Shown: positions 41,850 to 53,996, numbered from the stretch's first letter. The stretch is DNA of 64,000 nt from Akkermansia sp. (GCA_022787425.1 JALFWB010000031.1:62001-126000), one strand, 5' to 3'. Made by a program: numbers and translations. The notes: a model not told the origin generated them from the letters alone.

Positions 41850-44800
41850 ATGTTCTCCCAATTCTTCATTCATCGGCCCAAGTTCGCCTTCGTCATCTCC
41901 ATCCTGATGATGCTGGCCGGCTTCATCTGCCTGAACAAGATGCCCATCTCCGAATACCCGGAGGTGTCCCCGCCCACCATCAGCGTGAGCATGACGTATT
42001 CCGGTGCCTCGGCGGAAGAAGTTGCCCAAGTAGTAGCCGCCCCCGTGGAAGAGCAGCTCATCGGCATGGATGATTTGCAGTACTTTTCCTCCACCTGCGG
42101 CAGCGACGGCTCCTACAGCCTCTCCCTGGTGTTTGCCGCCGGCACGGATGACGACACGGCGCAGATCAACGTCTCCAACGCCATCAAGGCCGTGGAGTCC
42201 AAGTTGCCGGACCAGATCAAGCAGCTGGGTTACAACGTCCGCAAACGCAGCGGCGACCTGCTCTGCTTTGTGAGCTTCACCTGCGATGAAAACAAGATGA
42301 GCGTGCAGGAACTCTCCAACTGGCTGCGCATGAACATCCGCGATAAGGTAGGCCAAGTGGAGGGCGTCTCCAGCACCAACATCATCCCGAACCGCGACTA
42401 CGCCATGCGCGTGTGGATGAACGTCGTGCGCATGAGCGCCTTGGGCATCAGCCCCTCAGATGTGAACAGCGCCATCAGCGGACAAAATATCCAAGCCGCT
42501 GCCGGTGCGGTGGGCTCCGAAGACGAGGAATCCTACGCCACCTTCAAGGTAACAGCAACGGGCCGCCTGAAGACAGCGGAGCAGTTCGGCGACATCATCG
42601 TCAAACGCGGTGAGGACGGCCACGTGACCAAACTGCGCGATATCGCCACCATCGAGCTCGGTGCGGAAAACAACTCCGGCTACAGCCGCCTGAACGGCCG
42701 CAACGCCGTGGGCATGATGATACAGCGCAACAACAAAGCCAACGCCCTCTCCACCGTCACCAAAGTGCGCGAGTGCATCGAATCGATGGAACCGCTCTTC
42801 CCGGAAGGGGTACAGTGGCGCATGGGCTATGACCCCACCAAGGCCATCGAAGCCACGATGGAAGAGATTGTGGAAACCTTGGTGCTGGCCCTGCTGCTGG
42901 TGATTCTGGTGACCTACGTCTTCCTTCAGGATTGGCGCGCCACCCTGATACCCGCCATCGCCATTCCGGTGTCCCTGCTGGGTGCTTTCGTGCTGCTGTA
43001 TGCGCTGGGATATACCATCAACGTGCTGACCATGTTCGGCCTGATTCTCGTGATCGGCTCACTGGTGGACGACGCCATTGTGGTGGTGGAAAACGTGATG
43101 CGCATCATCCACGAGCAAAAGCTCAGCCCCAAGGAGGCGACCATCGAGAGCATGAAGCAGATCAGCGGTGCCATCATCGCCACCACGCTGGTGACCCTGG
43201 CCGTGTATGTGCCCATTGCCTTCTACGGCGGCATGGTGGGCATCATCTACACTCAGTTTTCAGTGACCATGTGCATTTCCCTGTGCATCTCCACCTTCAA
43301 CGCGCTGACACTCTCACCCGCCCTTTGTGCCCTGATTCTGCGCCCTGCGGATGCCAAGCCGAACAGGGTTGCGCAGGTGATCTTCGCGCCTTTCAACGCC
43401 TGTTTGGGCTTTGCCCGCCGCGTGTACCTGCGCGGCGCGGGGGTGCTCGTGCGCCACGCCTGGCTGACGGTGATTATCCTGTTGGCTGTGCTGGGTGCTA
43501 ACTACGTCTATATGAACGGTGCCCCCGATGTCTGGAACAACATCTTCCGCAGCGAGGCGGCAGGGCCCAAGACACCCGGCAAACGTGCGGCGGCACAGAA
43601 CACGGGACTCACGCCCCTTAACCTGCTCGCCCCCAAGCAGCTCAACAGCTCCTTCATCCCCACGGAGGATAAAGGCAACATCTTCGTGATGGTCAATCTG
43701 GAAGGAACGGCCACCGCCAAGCAACGCACGGATAAGGTGATGCGCCAGATTGAAGACCGCGTGCGCAACATCCCCGGGATCGACATGGTGACGGCCCAGG
43801 TGGGTCACAGCTTCACCAGCGGCTCCGGCGAGGCAAACGGCATGGTGATGATCATGCTGAAGCCTTGGGCCGAACGCACCACACCCGACCTGAGCGTGCA
43901 GGCGATCCAGTCGAAAATCAACGCCGCCTGTGCGGATATTCCGCAGGCGAATATCATGGCCATCACCCCGCCCGCCATCCACGGACTCGGTATGACCGGC
44001 GGTATCTCCATGGTGCTGCAGGCCACCGGCGATGCCACGCCGCAGGACCTCGGTAACAAGGTGAAGGAAGTGCAGGCTCGCCTGATGAAGCACCCGGATT
44101 TGGTCGCCATGACGCGCTCGGAGTACAACGCCGACAACCCGCAGATTCACCTGGAGCTGAACCGCGAGAAAGCGCAGGCCCTGGGTGTGCCGGTCAACAC
44201 GGTGTTCTCCTCCCTGCAGAGTGTGCTCGCCTCGTCCTATGTGAACGACTTTACACTCAACGGCTTCAACTTCAAGGTGAAGATTCAGGGCCGCACTCAG
44301 GACCGCCGCACGGCAGAGGACATCCTGAACCAGATGGTGCGCAACGAGCGCGGTGAGATGGTTCCCATGTCCGCCTTCTGTACCCTCAGCTACCGCATGG
44401 GCCCGGCCTCCTACGGGCGTTTCAACCAGCTGATGAGCGCCGATATCACCGTCAATCCGGCGGCTGGTGTGGGCTCCGGCAGCGTCATGAAGCTCATCGA
44501 GGAGACAATCGCGGAGATCAACAAGGAAGAAGCCGCTGCGAAGTCTGACCGCCGCTGGCAGGTGAGCTGGAAGGACCTCGCCTTCCAAGAGCGACAGAAC
44601 GAGGGCAAACTGGGCAGCCTGATTGCCATGGCGCTCATCTTCGCCTATCTATTCCTGGTGGCGCAGTACGAAAGCTGGACCACGCCCGTACCGGTGATGC
44701 TCTCCGTGTGTGTGGCAACGCTGGGCGCCCTGATGGGGGCACAGCTCTGCGGGCTTACGCTGTCCATCTACGTGCAGTTGGGTCTGCTGATGCTCATTGC

Positions 44801-45131
44801 CCTGGCGGCCAAGAACGCCATTCTGATGGTGGAGTTCAGCAAGGAGGACCACGAGAGCGGCACACCCATCCGCCGTGCTGCCCTGAACGGTGCCGGTATG
44901 CGCTTCCGCGCCGTGCTGATGACGGCCATCTCCTTCCTCTTCGGCGTGTTCCCGATGGTGGTCGCCACCGGCTCCGGTGCGGCCAGTCGGCAGGAGATCG
45001 GCATCACCACCTTCTCCGGCATGTTGGCAGCCACGGCCTTCGGCATCTTCCTGGTGCCGGGGCTGTATGCGGTCTTTGCACGCATGCGGGATTGGACTGC
45101 AGAACGCTTTACCAAGCGGAACCATGCCTGA
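41850..45131 (+). CDS. RND multidrug efflux pump, AcrB/HAE1 family
   Basis: The 1093-aa inner-membrane proton-driven transporter expels hydrophobic compounds together with the adaptor upstream. It starts [19 protein letters not shown], the canonical RND opening, and has 12 membrane helices in two blocks. The proton-relay aspartates are in TM4 ([14 protein letters not shown], Asp407 and Asp408) and the relay lysine in TM10 ([13 protein letters not shown], Lys988). A roughly 45-residue insertion around 560-600 ([17 protein letters not shown]) precedes the second porter domain and makes the protein slightly longer than AcrB. No TolC-like outer-membrane partner is encoded nearby. The last 8 bases overlap the marR start. 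Confidence 0.95.
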   Translation: MFSQFFIHRPKFAFVISILMMLAGFICLNKMPISEYPEVSPPTISVSMTYSGASAEEVAQVVAAPVEEQLIGMDDLQYFSSTCGSDGSYSLSLVFAAGTDDDTAQINVSNAIKAVESKLPDQIKQLGYNVRKRSGDLLCFVSFTCDENKMSVQELSNWLRMNIRDKVGQVEGVSSTNIIPNRDYAMRVWMNVVRMSALGISPSDVNSAISGQNIQAAAGAVGSEDEESYATFKVTATGRLKTAEQFGDIIVKRGEDGHVTKLRDIATIELGAENNSGYSRLNGRNAVGMMIQRNNKANALSTVTKVRECIESMEPLFPEGVQWRMGYDPTKAIEATMEEIVETLVLALLLVILVTYVFLQDWRATLIPAIAIPVSLLGAFVLLYALGYTINVLTMFGLILVIGSLVDDAIVVVENVMRIIHEQKLSPKEATIESMKQISGAIIATTLVTLAVYVPIAFYGGMVGIIYTQFSVTMCISLCISTFNALTLSPALCALILRPADAKPNRVAQVIFAPFNACLGFARRVYLRGAGVLVRHAWLTVIILLAVLGANYVYMNGAPDVWNNIFRSEAAGPKTPGKRAAAQNTGLTPLNLLAPKQLNSSFIPTEDKGNIFVMVNLEGTATAKQRTDKVMRQIEDRVRNIPGIDMVTAQVGHSFTSGSGEANGMVMIMLKPWAERTTPDLSVQAIQSKINAACADIPQANIMAITPPAIHGLGMTGGISMVLQATGDATPQDLGNKVKEVQARLMKHPDLVAMTRSEYNADNPQIHLELNREKAQALGVPVNTVFSSLQSVLASSYVNDFTLNGFNFKVKIQGRTQDRRTAEDILNQMVRNERGEMVPMSAFCTLSYRMGPASYGRFNQLMSADITVNPAAGVGSGSVMKLIEETIAEINKEEAAAKSDRRWQVSWKDLAFQERQNEGKLGSLIAMALIFAYLFLVAQYESWTTPVPVMLSVCVATLGALMGAQLCGLTLSIYVQLGLLMLIALAAKNAILMVEFSKEDHESGTPIRRAALNGAGMRFRAVLMTAISFLFGVFPMVVATGSGAASRQEIGITTFSGMLAATAFGIFLVPGLYAVFARMRDWTAERFTKRNHA

Positions 45132-45618
45132 GCGCGAAGAGCTGCTGCTGCTCTACCATAAGATACACCGCTTGATAGAGTTGGGCAAGAAGTTCATGCT
45201 TGTCTGCTACGTTGAGCCGCTCATTGAGCGGTTCAACGTTCGGCCGCATGAGTTCGACATCCTGATGCGGGTGTATAACTATTCCCTCGCTCACCCGGAG
45301 GGCATCACCCTCAAACTACTCACCGCCATGCTTAATATCTCCCAGCCGGCGGTCTCCATGACGGTGTCGCGGTTGGTGGAAAAGGGCTACTTGGTGCGCA
45401 ATCCGGGTGTGCGAGACCGCCGCTGCTGCCACCTGACCATAGCCTCCGGAGAGAAGGATTTTATGGACCGCATGGCGCTGGCTCAGGCAGCGGCGGCGGC
45501 AGAAATCCTCAGGGAGATGCCGCAGGAGAAACAGGAGCACCTCTTCTCCTTCATCGAGGAAATGAATTCGTACTTCGAGAACCTGCCGTCGAAACCGATG
45601 AACGGCGAAGCTCAATAG
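45124..45618 (+). CDS. MarR-family transcriptional regulator
   Basis: The 164-aa winged-helix protein is the probable local repressor of the efflux operon. Its centre has the MarR DNA-binding fold: [20 protein letters not shown] (helix-turn-helix), [21 protein letters not shown] with the Asp-Arg-Arg wing motif. Helices at both ends ([20 protein letters not shown] and [15 protein letters not shown]) should dimerise it. The start ATG 45124 overlaps the RND stop by 8 bases, so it is made with the pump. A palindrome lies inside the operon promoter at 39658-39671, which would give autoregulation relieved by a ligand. Its 3' end overlaps the converging gene 45612-46139 by 7 bases. Confidence 0.88.
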   Translation: MPEREELLLLYHKIHRLIELGKKFMLVCYVEPLIERFNVRPHEFDILMRVYNYSLAHPEGITLKLLTAMLNISQPAVSMTVSRLVEKGYLVRNPGVRDRRCCHLTIASGEKDFMDRMALAQAAAAAEILREMPQEKQEHLFSFIEEMNSYFENLPSKPMNGEAQ

Positions 45619-46139
45619 GCGGGCTGCTGCTCCGGTGTCGCCGCACGAATATACTCCTCCAGCTCGCGCAGAGCACGTTGCTGGGTGGGGCAGGTGCGGC
45701 GGCGCTGCCCGAGCACCAAGCTGCACTGCCGCTGCCCGCTGAATCGGTAGCGATTCATGCCTAGGCTGCGCATCTCCTCCAGTCGGCGGCCCAACTCGGT
45801 GTAGAAGAAGAGGGGCAGCGGGGTCTCGCGCGCCAGCTCGTCCAACGGCAGGCGCACGGGCGGCACTTGGCGGCGCAGGCAGCGGGCGATGGCGGGCAGG
45901 CCTGCGGCCTCCAGCATATCGCGCAGGCGCTCGAAAAAGAAGCTGAGGGGCACAACGCGCAGCGGGCACAGGTCCTCCATGTAGGTCATCACCCCCCGGG
46001 CAATCTCTTTCCGCATGGGCAGCGCAGCACCGGCGGCATCGGCGGCTTCCTGCAGTACCTGCTCAATCCACTCCGCATCGTAGTCCCCGAAGAGACAGGC
46101 CCCGAACTGCAGAAGCGGTTTCTGTTTCAACATCTGCAT
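45612..46139 (-). CDS. Hypothetical protein downstream of nrdR
   Basis: A 175-aa, largely helical protein that I do not recognise. It is rich in Leu/Arg/Glu with no signal peptide or membrane segment. Sequence landmarks are FGACLFGDYDAEWIEQVLQE, FFFERLRDMLEAAGLPAIAR, a cysteine/Arg-rich stretch (SLVLGQRRRTCPTQQRALRE) and a disordered tail. Only 2 bases separate it from nrdR on the same strand, so the two are surely co-transcribed, but that does not reveal a function. Its 3' end overlaps the 3' end of marR on the other strand by 7 bases. Confidence 0.7.
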   Translation of the reverse strand: MQMLKQKPLLQFGACLFGDYDAEWIEQVLQEAADAAGAALPMRKEIARGVMTYMEDLCPLRVVPLSFFFERLRDMLEAAGLPAIARCLRRQVPPVRLPLDELARETPLPLFFYTELGRRLEEMRSLGMNRYRFSGQRQCSLVLGQRRRTCPTQQRALRELEEYIRAATPEQQPAY

Positions 46140-46141
46140 GG

Positions 46142-46639
46142 TCAGTTCAGGGAGAGAGTGCGTTGCAGCGGGTCGTTGAAGATGCGGCTCGTGCGCTCCA
46201 TGCGGCGGATCAGGTCGATGAATTCGTCCACGTTCTGGAACTGGCGGTAGACGGAGACGTAGCGAATGTACGCCACGGGGTCGATGGTCTGCAGCTTTTC
46301 AATGACCTTCATGCCGATGATGGAGGAAGGAACCTCCCGCTGGTGGTCGCGGTGCAGCTCGGCGATGATGTCGTCCGCCGCCGTGTCCAGTTGCTCCATG
46401 CTCACGGGGCGTTTCTCGCAGGCCTTGACCATACCTCGCAGGATTTTCTCGCGGTTCAGCGCCTCATGCAGGTTGTCGCGCTTCACCACCCGCAGCTCCG
46501 TGCGCTCAATCTGCTCATAGGTTGTGTAGCGGTAGCCGCAGCGCAGGCACTCCCGCCGCCGCCGGATGCAATTCCCTTCCTTCGACATCCGGGTGTCGAT
46601 GACCTTGTCCTCCAAATAGCCGCATTGCACGCATCTCAT
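46142..46639 (-). CDS. nrdR: Transcriptional repressor NrdR
   Basis: This 165-aa regulator represses ribonucleotide reductase genes when dATP is plentiful. The N-terminal zinc ribbon is visible as MRCVQCGYLEDKVIDTR and RRECLRCGYRYTTYE (two Cys-X2-Cys pairs). The ATP-cone follows (VVKRDNLHEALNREKILRGM, AYIRYVSVYRQFQNVDEF). ATG 46639 is chosen over the longer start at 46651 because the -10 box overlaps the latter and NrdR proteins begin exactly with MxCxxC. The C-terminus is about 15 residues longer than typical. It forms an operon with the unknown gene downstream; no nrd structural gene is in the window. Confidence 0.95.
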   Translation of the reverse strand: MRCVQCGYLEDKVIDTRMSKEGNCIRRRRECLRCGYRYTTYEQIERTELRVVKRDNLHEALNREKILRGMVKACEKRPVSMEQLDTAADDIIAELHRDHQREVPSSIIGMKVIEKLQTIDPVAYIRYVSVYRQFQNVDEFIDLIRRMERTSRIFNDPLQRTLSLN

Positions 46640-46646
46640 GCCCCAA

Positions 46647-46652
46647 AGCATA
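46647..46652 (-). promoter_or_regulatory. -10 box of nrdR
   Basis: TATGCT on the minus strand ends 7 bases before the ATG, again predicting a leaderless transcript. A recognisable -35 box is weak (CTTTTA at 18 bp). Confidence 0.5.
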
Positions 46653-46802
46653 CCACAAGAAGTGGCAGCATAAAAGCTTTTTTACCTCCATATCTTGATT
46701 TCATCGGCTCCGCAGGCCCTCCCCCACCTTTAAGATGCGCTAATTGTTTTACAGGAAAAAGCATCCTCCACACCCCAGCTGCATTCCTGCCTAAAACACC
46801 TG

Positions 46803-46840
46803 AAAAGCGGGCCTGTCGTAATAAGATACGACAGGCCCGC
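46803..46840 (-). terminator. Rho-independent terminator of the Cys-rich protein gene
   Basis: A perfect 14-bp stem (46807-46820 / 46827-46840, 6-base loop) is followed on the minus strand by TTTT. The rest of the 46652-46935 gap shows no gene. Confidence 0.88.
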
Positions 46841-46935
46841 AAATGATGATCGTACACAGACGGCCCACAAACGCACGACAAGGCAGAAGAATAAATATCC
46901 TGCCGAGACCGTCTAATTATTGAGAGATATAGAAC

Positions 46936-47364
46936 CTATTTCGATATCCAATAAAATCGCCCCCCCTGCCCACGACACATGTTGCATTGCACTTCATAAT
47001 ATCCATCGGATATTATACCACATCCACCGCAGTTGACACAATCTATCCATACACAACGCACGCCCCCCGCCTTCTGGCACGAAGGGACATTCGAGTTCGG
47101 ATTACACTCGCCTGCGACCCTCGGAATGGAAGTATTGACCTCCCGTTTCACCGGTGGAAGAATCTTCGATGAACTTCCTCCACCCATCGGCACATCCGAA
47201 ATAAAATCCAACGCGCCCTTTTTTCCGGGAGAAGTTTTGACTGCCGTCGCCGCAGATTTTGCAACCTTTGCGACAGCCTTGCCAACCGCCGCACCAATTC
47301 CCCCATGTGAAGGAGGGGTCAGCATCAAGAGTGCTGCCAAACAAGAAAAAATGGAAATTTTCAT
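46936..47364 (-). CDS. Small exported Cys-rich protein with DnaJ-like zinc-finger motif
   Basis: A 142-aa protein with a signal peptide (MKISIFSCLAALLMLTPPSHGG). A Lys/Ala-rich segment (GKAVAKVAKSAATAV) and a Ser/Pro linker follow, then a C-terminal cysteine cluster: CNPNSNVPSC, then CVNCGGCGII and CNMCRGQGG. The last two resemble one half of the CxxCxGxG zinc finger of DnaJ. Whether the cysteines bind zinc or form disulfides in the periplasm is unclear. Composition is less GC-rich than neighbours and I know no homologue. The gene has a clean start, signal peptide and strong terminator, which supports its being real. Confidence 0.68.
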   Translation of the reverse strand: MKISIFSCLAALLMLTPPSHGGIGAAVGKAVAKVAKSAATAVKTSPGKKGALDFISDVPMGGGSSSKILPPVKREVNTSIPRVAGECNPNSNVPSCQKAGGVRCVWIDCVNCGGCGIISDGYYEVQCNMCRGQGGRFYWISK

Positions 47365-47681
47365 AACATGTACGAATGAAACCGATTTTCAGAACGAGGT
47401 GCTCGTACGATAGGACAATACCGATGCAGGGCTATACCCTGCCCCTCCTGAATGGAGACTCAGATAAACTGTCCGCCGTCTTCGCGACTCCGAGATTACC
47501 TTCTTCTAATGGAGAAGTCAAGCACAAAGCTATTTTTTATAAAAAAATAATCTGACCTCTTAGAAATGCCGATTTCTATTCTCCCATTAAAATTCCGGAC
47601 ATAAAACGTCCGTAGATTATGCTCACAGGTACCCCATGACCTAACTCTCCAACTTTTATCTGGATGAGTTCTAATTTCTGC

Positions 47682-47711
47682 TTGACATGACACATCTTGA
47701 AGTGCTACAAT
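47682..47711 (+). promoter_or_regulatory. Rubrerythrin promoter
   Basis: TTGACA (47682-47687), an 18-bp spacer and TACAAT (47706-47711). The leader of about 45 bases contains the hairpin GGCCC-cgaga-GGGCC. The rest of the 47365-47763 gap is AT-rich non-coding sequence with nothing else recognised. Confidence 0.78.
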
Positions 47712-47763
47712 GTGGGCGGCCCCGAGAGGGCCAACGTTCATTAACCATACACACAATACAGCC

Positions 47764-48309
47764 ATGAAATACCGTTGCACCGTTTGCGGTGAGATCATCG
47801 AGAGTGACACCATGCCGGAAGTTTGCCCGGTCTGCAAGGCCAAGACCTTTGAGCCGGTCGAGGAGGGCGAGAAGAAGTACGCCTGCGAGCACGAGGTGGG
47901 CATTGCCCGCAAGACCACCGACGACAAGGAGGTTCTGGAGGGCCTTGAGGCACACTTCACCGGCGAATGCTGCGAGGTGGGCATGTACCTGGCCATGAGC
48001 CGCGTCGCCGAGCGCGAGGGCTACCCCGAGATTGCCGATGCCTTCAAGCGTTACGCCTTCGAGGAGGCCGAGCACGCCGCCAAGTTCGCCGAGCTTCTCG
48101 GTGATGTCGTCACCCCCTGCACCAAGAAGAACCTGGAGCTGCGCGCTGCCGCTGAGTTCGGTGCCTGCGCCGGCAAGCTCGCCATCGCCACCCGCGCCAA
48201 GAAGCTCAACCTGGACGCCATCCACGACACCGTTCACGAGATGGCCAAGGACGAGGCTCGCCACGGTAAGGGCTTCGACGGCCTGCTGAAGCGCTACTTC
48301 GGCAAGTAA
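47764..48309 (+). CDS. Reverse rubrerythrin (N-terminal rubredoxin domain)
   Basis: The 181-aa cytoplasmic peroxide-scavenging protein has its domains in the reverse order. The rubredoxin-like iron site is at the N-terminus ([19 protein letters not shown]: two Cys-X2-Cys pairs within 25 residues). The di-iron four-helix bundle follows, with ligand motifs [28 protein letters not shown] and [13 protein letters not shown]. Classical rubrerythrin has rubredoxin at the C-terminus. Reverse rubrerythrins reduce hydrogen peroxide and oxygen with NADH in anaerobes. The promoter is near-consensus and very high expression is suggested by the uniform optimal-looking codons (mostly GCC, AAG, GAG). Confidence 0.92.
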   Translation: MKYRCTVCGEIIESDTMPEVCPVCKAKTFEPVEEGEKKYACEHEVGIARKTTDDKEVLEGLEAHFTGECCEVGMYLAMSRVAEREGYPEIADAFKRYAFEEAEHAAKFAELLGDVVTPCTKKNLELRAAAEFGACAGKLAIATRAKKLNLDAIHDTVHEMAKDEARHGKGFDGLLKRYFGK

Positions 48310-48336
48310 GCTCTGCGCTTTCCGCAAGAATTCTCC

Positions 48337-48365
48337 CGGGCGGCACCCCGAAACGGTGCCGCCCG
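48337..48365 (+). terminator. Hairpin after the rubrerythrin gene
   Basis: A perfect 11-bp stem (48337-48347 / 48355-48365) is followed by ATTTGT. It lies 27 bases after the stop and 16 bases before the DpnI-like start, so transcripts reaching the next gene must read through. Confidence 0.75.
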
Positions 48366-48381
48366 ATTTGTGATGGACGCC

Positions 48382-49155
48382 ATGACAGAAGGGGTAGCAC
48401 TGCGCCTAAATGAAGATTTGGCCGAGGGATACACCTCTGCCCCACAGAGGGTTCGTGTGATGACAGAACACTGGGTGGGGCAGCATGTACTCTGCCCTGC
48501 CTGCGGAGGAGGGCTGCACCACTACCCGAATAATCGGAAGGTGGCTGATTTTCGCTGCCCGGCCTGCGGGTTGGACTTTGAACTGAAGAGCGGCAAGGGG
48601 CCGATGCAGCCGCGCGTGCCGGATGGGGCTTACAACAGCATGGTAGAGCGCATCCGCTCCTCAACTGCCCCGGCTTTCCTTTTTCTGCAATACGATGCCT
48701 CACTGTCCGTCCGGAACCTGTTTGTCACCCCTCCTCATTTTCTGACGGAGCAGATTATCGAACGTCGAGAGCCGCTGCGCGATACGGCCCGACGTGCCGG
48801 CTGGATGGGCTGCAATATCCTGACAGGCCATATCCCCTCCGGCGGACGCATCTTTTATGTACGTAACGGCGAGGCCCGCCCCATGGAGGAGGTGCGCGCG
48901 ATGTACGGCTCAACTGCTTTCCTGGCCGGGCAGAGTGTGCGCAGTCGAGGCTGGCTGGTCAGCGTCATGGCCTGCATTGAGGAGCTGCCCGACCGCCGTT
49001 TCGCGTTGGCAGACCTCTACCGCTTTGTGCCGCGCCTGCGGGCGCAGTTCCCGCGCAACCTGCACATCGAGGAGAAAATACGCCAGCAGCTGCAGGTACT
49101 GCGCGACAGCGGTTACTTGGTATTCGAGGGGCGGGGGATCTATCGGCGTGCCTAG
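48382..49155 (+). CDS. DpnI-like methyl-directed restriction endonuclease
   Basis: The 257-aa protein matches DpnI (254 aa) along its whole length from memory of the family. A zinc site CPAC (38-41) pairs with CPAC (59-62). The PD-(D/E)xK residues are Asp56 in KVADFRC, Glu67 and Lys69 in FELKSGKG. The shared stretches TARRAGWMGCNI, SRGW and EKIRQQLQVLRD are diagnostic, and a C-terminal winged helix ends GRGIYRRA. DpnI cuts GATC only when adenine is methylated, so it restricts DNA from Dam-positive sources. No methylase accompanies it, as expected for this type. ATG 48382 gives the length closest to DpnI; GTG 48370 and ATG 48373 are alternatives. Confidence 0.92.
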   Translation: MTEGVALRLNEDLAEGYTSAPQRVRVMTEHWVGQHVLCPACGGGLHHYPNNRKVADFRCPACGLDFELKSGKGPMQPRVPDGAYNSMVERIRSSTAPAFLFLQYDASLSVRNLFVTPPHFLTEQIIERREPLRDTARRAGWMGCNILTGHIPSGGRIFYVRNGEARPMEEVRAMYGSTAFLAGQSVRSRGWLVSVMACIEELPDRRFALADLYRFVPRLRAQFPRNLHIEEKIRQQLQVLRDSGYLVFEGRGIYRRA

Positions 49156-50222
49156 GACTTGCCCGGCTTATCCCCCGTGAGGGCGATGACGCGCATGAAG
49201 TTCGGGAATAGACGGCGCAGAAGGACGAAGAGGCCCAGGGAGATGAGGAGAATGGCAAAGGGAACCCAGAGGGCCTCCGTGCGCGTGATGACGCCGCGAT
49301 AGTTGCCGGTAAGGGCAACCATGAAGAACTTGAGGAGGATGTAGTGCGTGACGTAGACGAAGAAGGCGGCAGGCCCCCAAGCCGCCACAAAGCGGCAAAA
49401 GCGCGGCAGGTAGCGTTGGCAGAGGCAACCGATGCTCATGATGGTAGCCGCGCCCAGCAGGACGAGGGCACTGCTCATGATGGGCGGGCTGAAGTGGGTG
49501 TGGTAGACGATCGGTAGCAACACCAACGACCCGACCACCGGCACCCAGGCATATTCGGAAAGCCACTCTGTGAGCCGCGCGGGATCCGCATGACGGCGCA
49601 GCAGCAGTCCGAGACAGTAGAACCCGGCGGCAAGCACGCTCTCGTACAGCCGATAGGGCAGCCACTCAACTCCATCCGTGCGATATTGCTTCTCAGCGCA
49701 CTCGGCATCGGCGTGGCACAAAACATCGGAAGCGGCAAAAACAATGAGGATGAACGGGACCATCACGCGGGAGGGGATGCGCTGCAACAGCCCGCTGAAG
49801 AGGGTAATGATGAGCAGCGTGCGCAAGAACCAAAGCGGCACGTTGCTGAAGGAGTAGTACACCCAGCGCTTGAGACCGCATTCGTCTTGCAGAACACTCC
49901 AGCTGATGAAGCTGAAATCCCCCGCAGCCAGTGCCTCCCGATTCAGCAAGGGTACCAGCAGAAGCGTGGCCACCACAGCCCAGAATAGGAAGGGCCACAG
50001 CAGATGCCCGATACGGCGAAGGTCGATCCACTGTCCCTCGCGCATGCGGTGGGTGAAGTAGCCCGCCATCAGGAAGAAAAAGAAGATAAGGCTGCGGTAG
50101 TTGAAGAGATCCGCAAAAAAGTTAATGCTACCACCGTAGCGCTCCGTGTGGCGCACAATGACGAAAAACGCAGCATACACGCGGCAGAAGTCAATCCAGA
50201 GGATGCGGGGTTGTGCGGGCAT
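49152..50222 (-). CDS. Membrane acyltransferase, acyltransferase-3 family
   Basis: A 356-aa polytopic inner-membrane protein with about ten helices. The N-terminal segment RILWIDFCRVYAAFFVIVRHTERYGG contains the arginine-histidine pattern (R-x-H) of acyltransferase-3/OafA-type O-acyltransferases. Next come FFFFLMAGYF (the conserved F.SGYF-like loop) and paired helices to the C-terminus. Such enzymes add acetyl or other acyl groups to surface polysaccharides or lipids. It lies 26 bases after pssA in the alaS-pssA unit. The 3' end overlaps the converging DpnI gene by 4 bases. Substrate unknown. Confidence 0.82.
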   Translation of the reverse strand: MPAQPRILWIDFCRVYAAFFVIVRHTERYGGSINFFADLFNYRSLIFFFFLMAGYFTHRMREGQWIDLRRIGHLLWPFLFWAVVATLLLVPLLNREALAAGDFSFISWSVLQDECGLKRWVYYSFSNVPLWFLRTLLIITLFSGLLQRIPSRVMVPFILIVFAASDVLCHADAECAEKQYRTDGVEWLPYRLYESVLAAGFYCLGLLLRRHADPARLTEWLSEYAWVPVVGSLVLLPIVYHTHFSPPIMSSALVLLGAATIMSIGCLCQRYLPRFCRFVAAWGPAAFFVYVTHYILLKFFMVALTGNYRGVITRTEALWVPFAILLISLGLFVLLRRLFPNFMRVIALTGDKPGKS

Positions 50223-50248
50223 GCTGCGTTGTTTCGTGGTGAGGTGTT

Positions 50249-51097
50249 TCAGGACTGGGGAGGAGCCTGCTGGTCATCCTCGGCTGCCTCAATGGCACGG
50301 CGCATGCGGCGCGTCAGGAAGGGTCGAACAATGAGGCCGTACAGGAGATAGAACAAGAAGATGACGGCGGGAGCAATCCACGGGAAGACGATCAAGGCCA
50401 CCACGGAGAGAATGGCCATGAGCATCGCCATAATCGTGCCGCGCTTCTCGAAGTTGACGTGCTTGAAACTCGGGTAGATCACGCGGCTCATCATCAGCAG
50501 GGAGACCACGGTCATACAGACGGCCATGACGACCTGCCAGATGAACGCAATCTCCAAGTTGCGGTTGCAGGTGAGGTCGATGACGAGGTACATGGTGCTC
50601 ACCACAGCACCGGCTGCCATGGGAACCGGCAGACCGACAAAGTCCATGCTCTGGTTCTCTTTCTTGGGTGCGGCGGCCATGCAATTGAAGCGAGCCAAGC
50701 GCAGGGCTGCGCAGAGTAGGTAGAGCACGGCAATCGCATCTCCGAGATAGGGAACGGGCAATTTGAAGAGCACCGCACGCGCCAACAACATGGCGGGGGC
50801 AATGCCAAAGGAGACAACGTCCGCAATGGAGTCGAACTCGCGGCCGAAGGGCCCGTCGCTCTTGCACATGCGCGCCACGCGACCGTCCAAGAGGTCGAAG
50901 ATGCAGGCAGCGAAGATGAAGTAGGTGGCCTGCTGGTAGCAGTCGAAGGCCTCCGGGGTTCCATCGCCGAGCTTCATCCCCTTGAAGATGGTGAGGATGG
51001 CGAAAAAGCCACACAGGAGGTTGCCTGCCGTAAGCATGTTCGGCAGGATGGGGATTTTAGGTTCGTCCGGGTAAACCGGCATTTGGTTATTTGCCAT
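50249..51097 (-). CDS. pssA: CDP-diacylglycerol-serine O-phosphatidyltransferase PssA
   Basis: This 282-aa inner-membrane enzyme joins CDP-diacylglycerol and L-serine to make phosphatidylserine, the precursor of phosphatidylethanolamine. The CDP-alcohol phosphotransferase motif is complete: FDLLDGRVARMCKSDGPFG followed by REFDSIAD, fitting DGx2ARx8Gx3Dx3D. About eight hydrophobic helices follow or flank it, starting LPNMLTAGNLLCGFFAILTI. The type is the integral-membrane (Gram-positive-like, type II) PssA, not the soluble E. coli kind. It lies 15 bases after alaS and 26 before the acyltransferase, in one operon. Confidence 0.93.
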   Translation of the reverse strand: MANNQMPVYPDEPKIPILPNMLTAGNLLCGFFAILTIFKGMKLGDGTPEAFDCYQQATYFIFAACIFDLLDGRVARMCKSDGPFGREFDSIADVVSFGIAPAMLLARAVLFKLPVPYLGDAIAVLYLLCAALRLARFNCMAAAPKKENQSMDFVGLPVPMAAGAVVSTMYLVIDLTCNRNLEIAFIWQVVMAVCMTVVSLLMMSRVIYPSFKHVNFEKRGTIMAMLMAILSVVALIVFPWIAPAVIFLFYLLYGLIVRPFLTRRMRRAIEAAEDDQQAPPQS

Positions 51098-51112
51098 GGT
51101 AATGATGGTGGT

Positions 51113-53926
<2,814 letters not shown>

Positions 53927-53967
53927 ATCTGGGACGAAATTCACGCGAATGCGTGTTTGCTTGCCCC

Positions 53968-53996
53968 ATTATACCCCACCCCGCCCCCCGTGTAAA
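53968..53996 (-). promoter_or_regulatory. alaS operon promoter
   Basis: On the minus strand TTTACA (53996-53991, within AGGCTTTACA), a 17-bp spacer and a perfect TATAAT (53973-53968). The predicted leader before ATG 53926 is about 35 bases and contains the small inverted repeat ACGC-gaat-GCGT. Confidence 0.85.
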
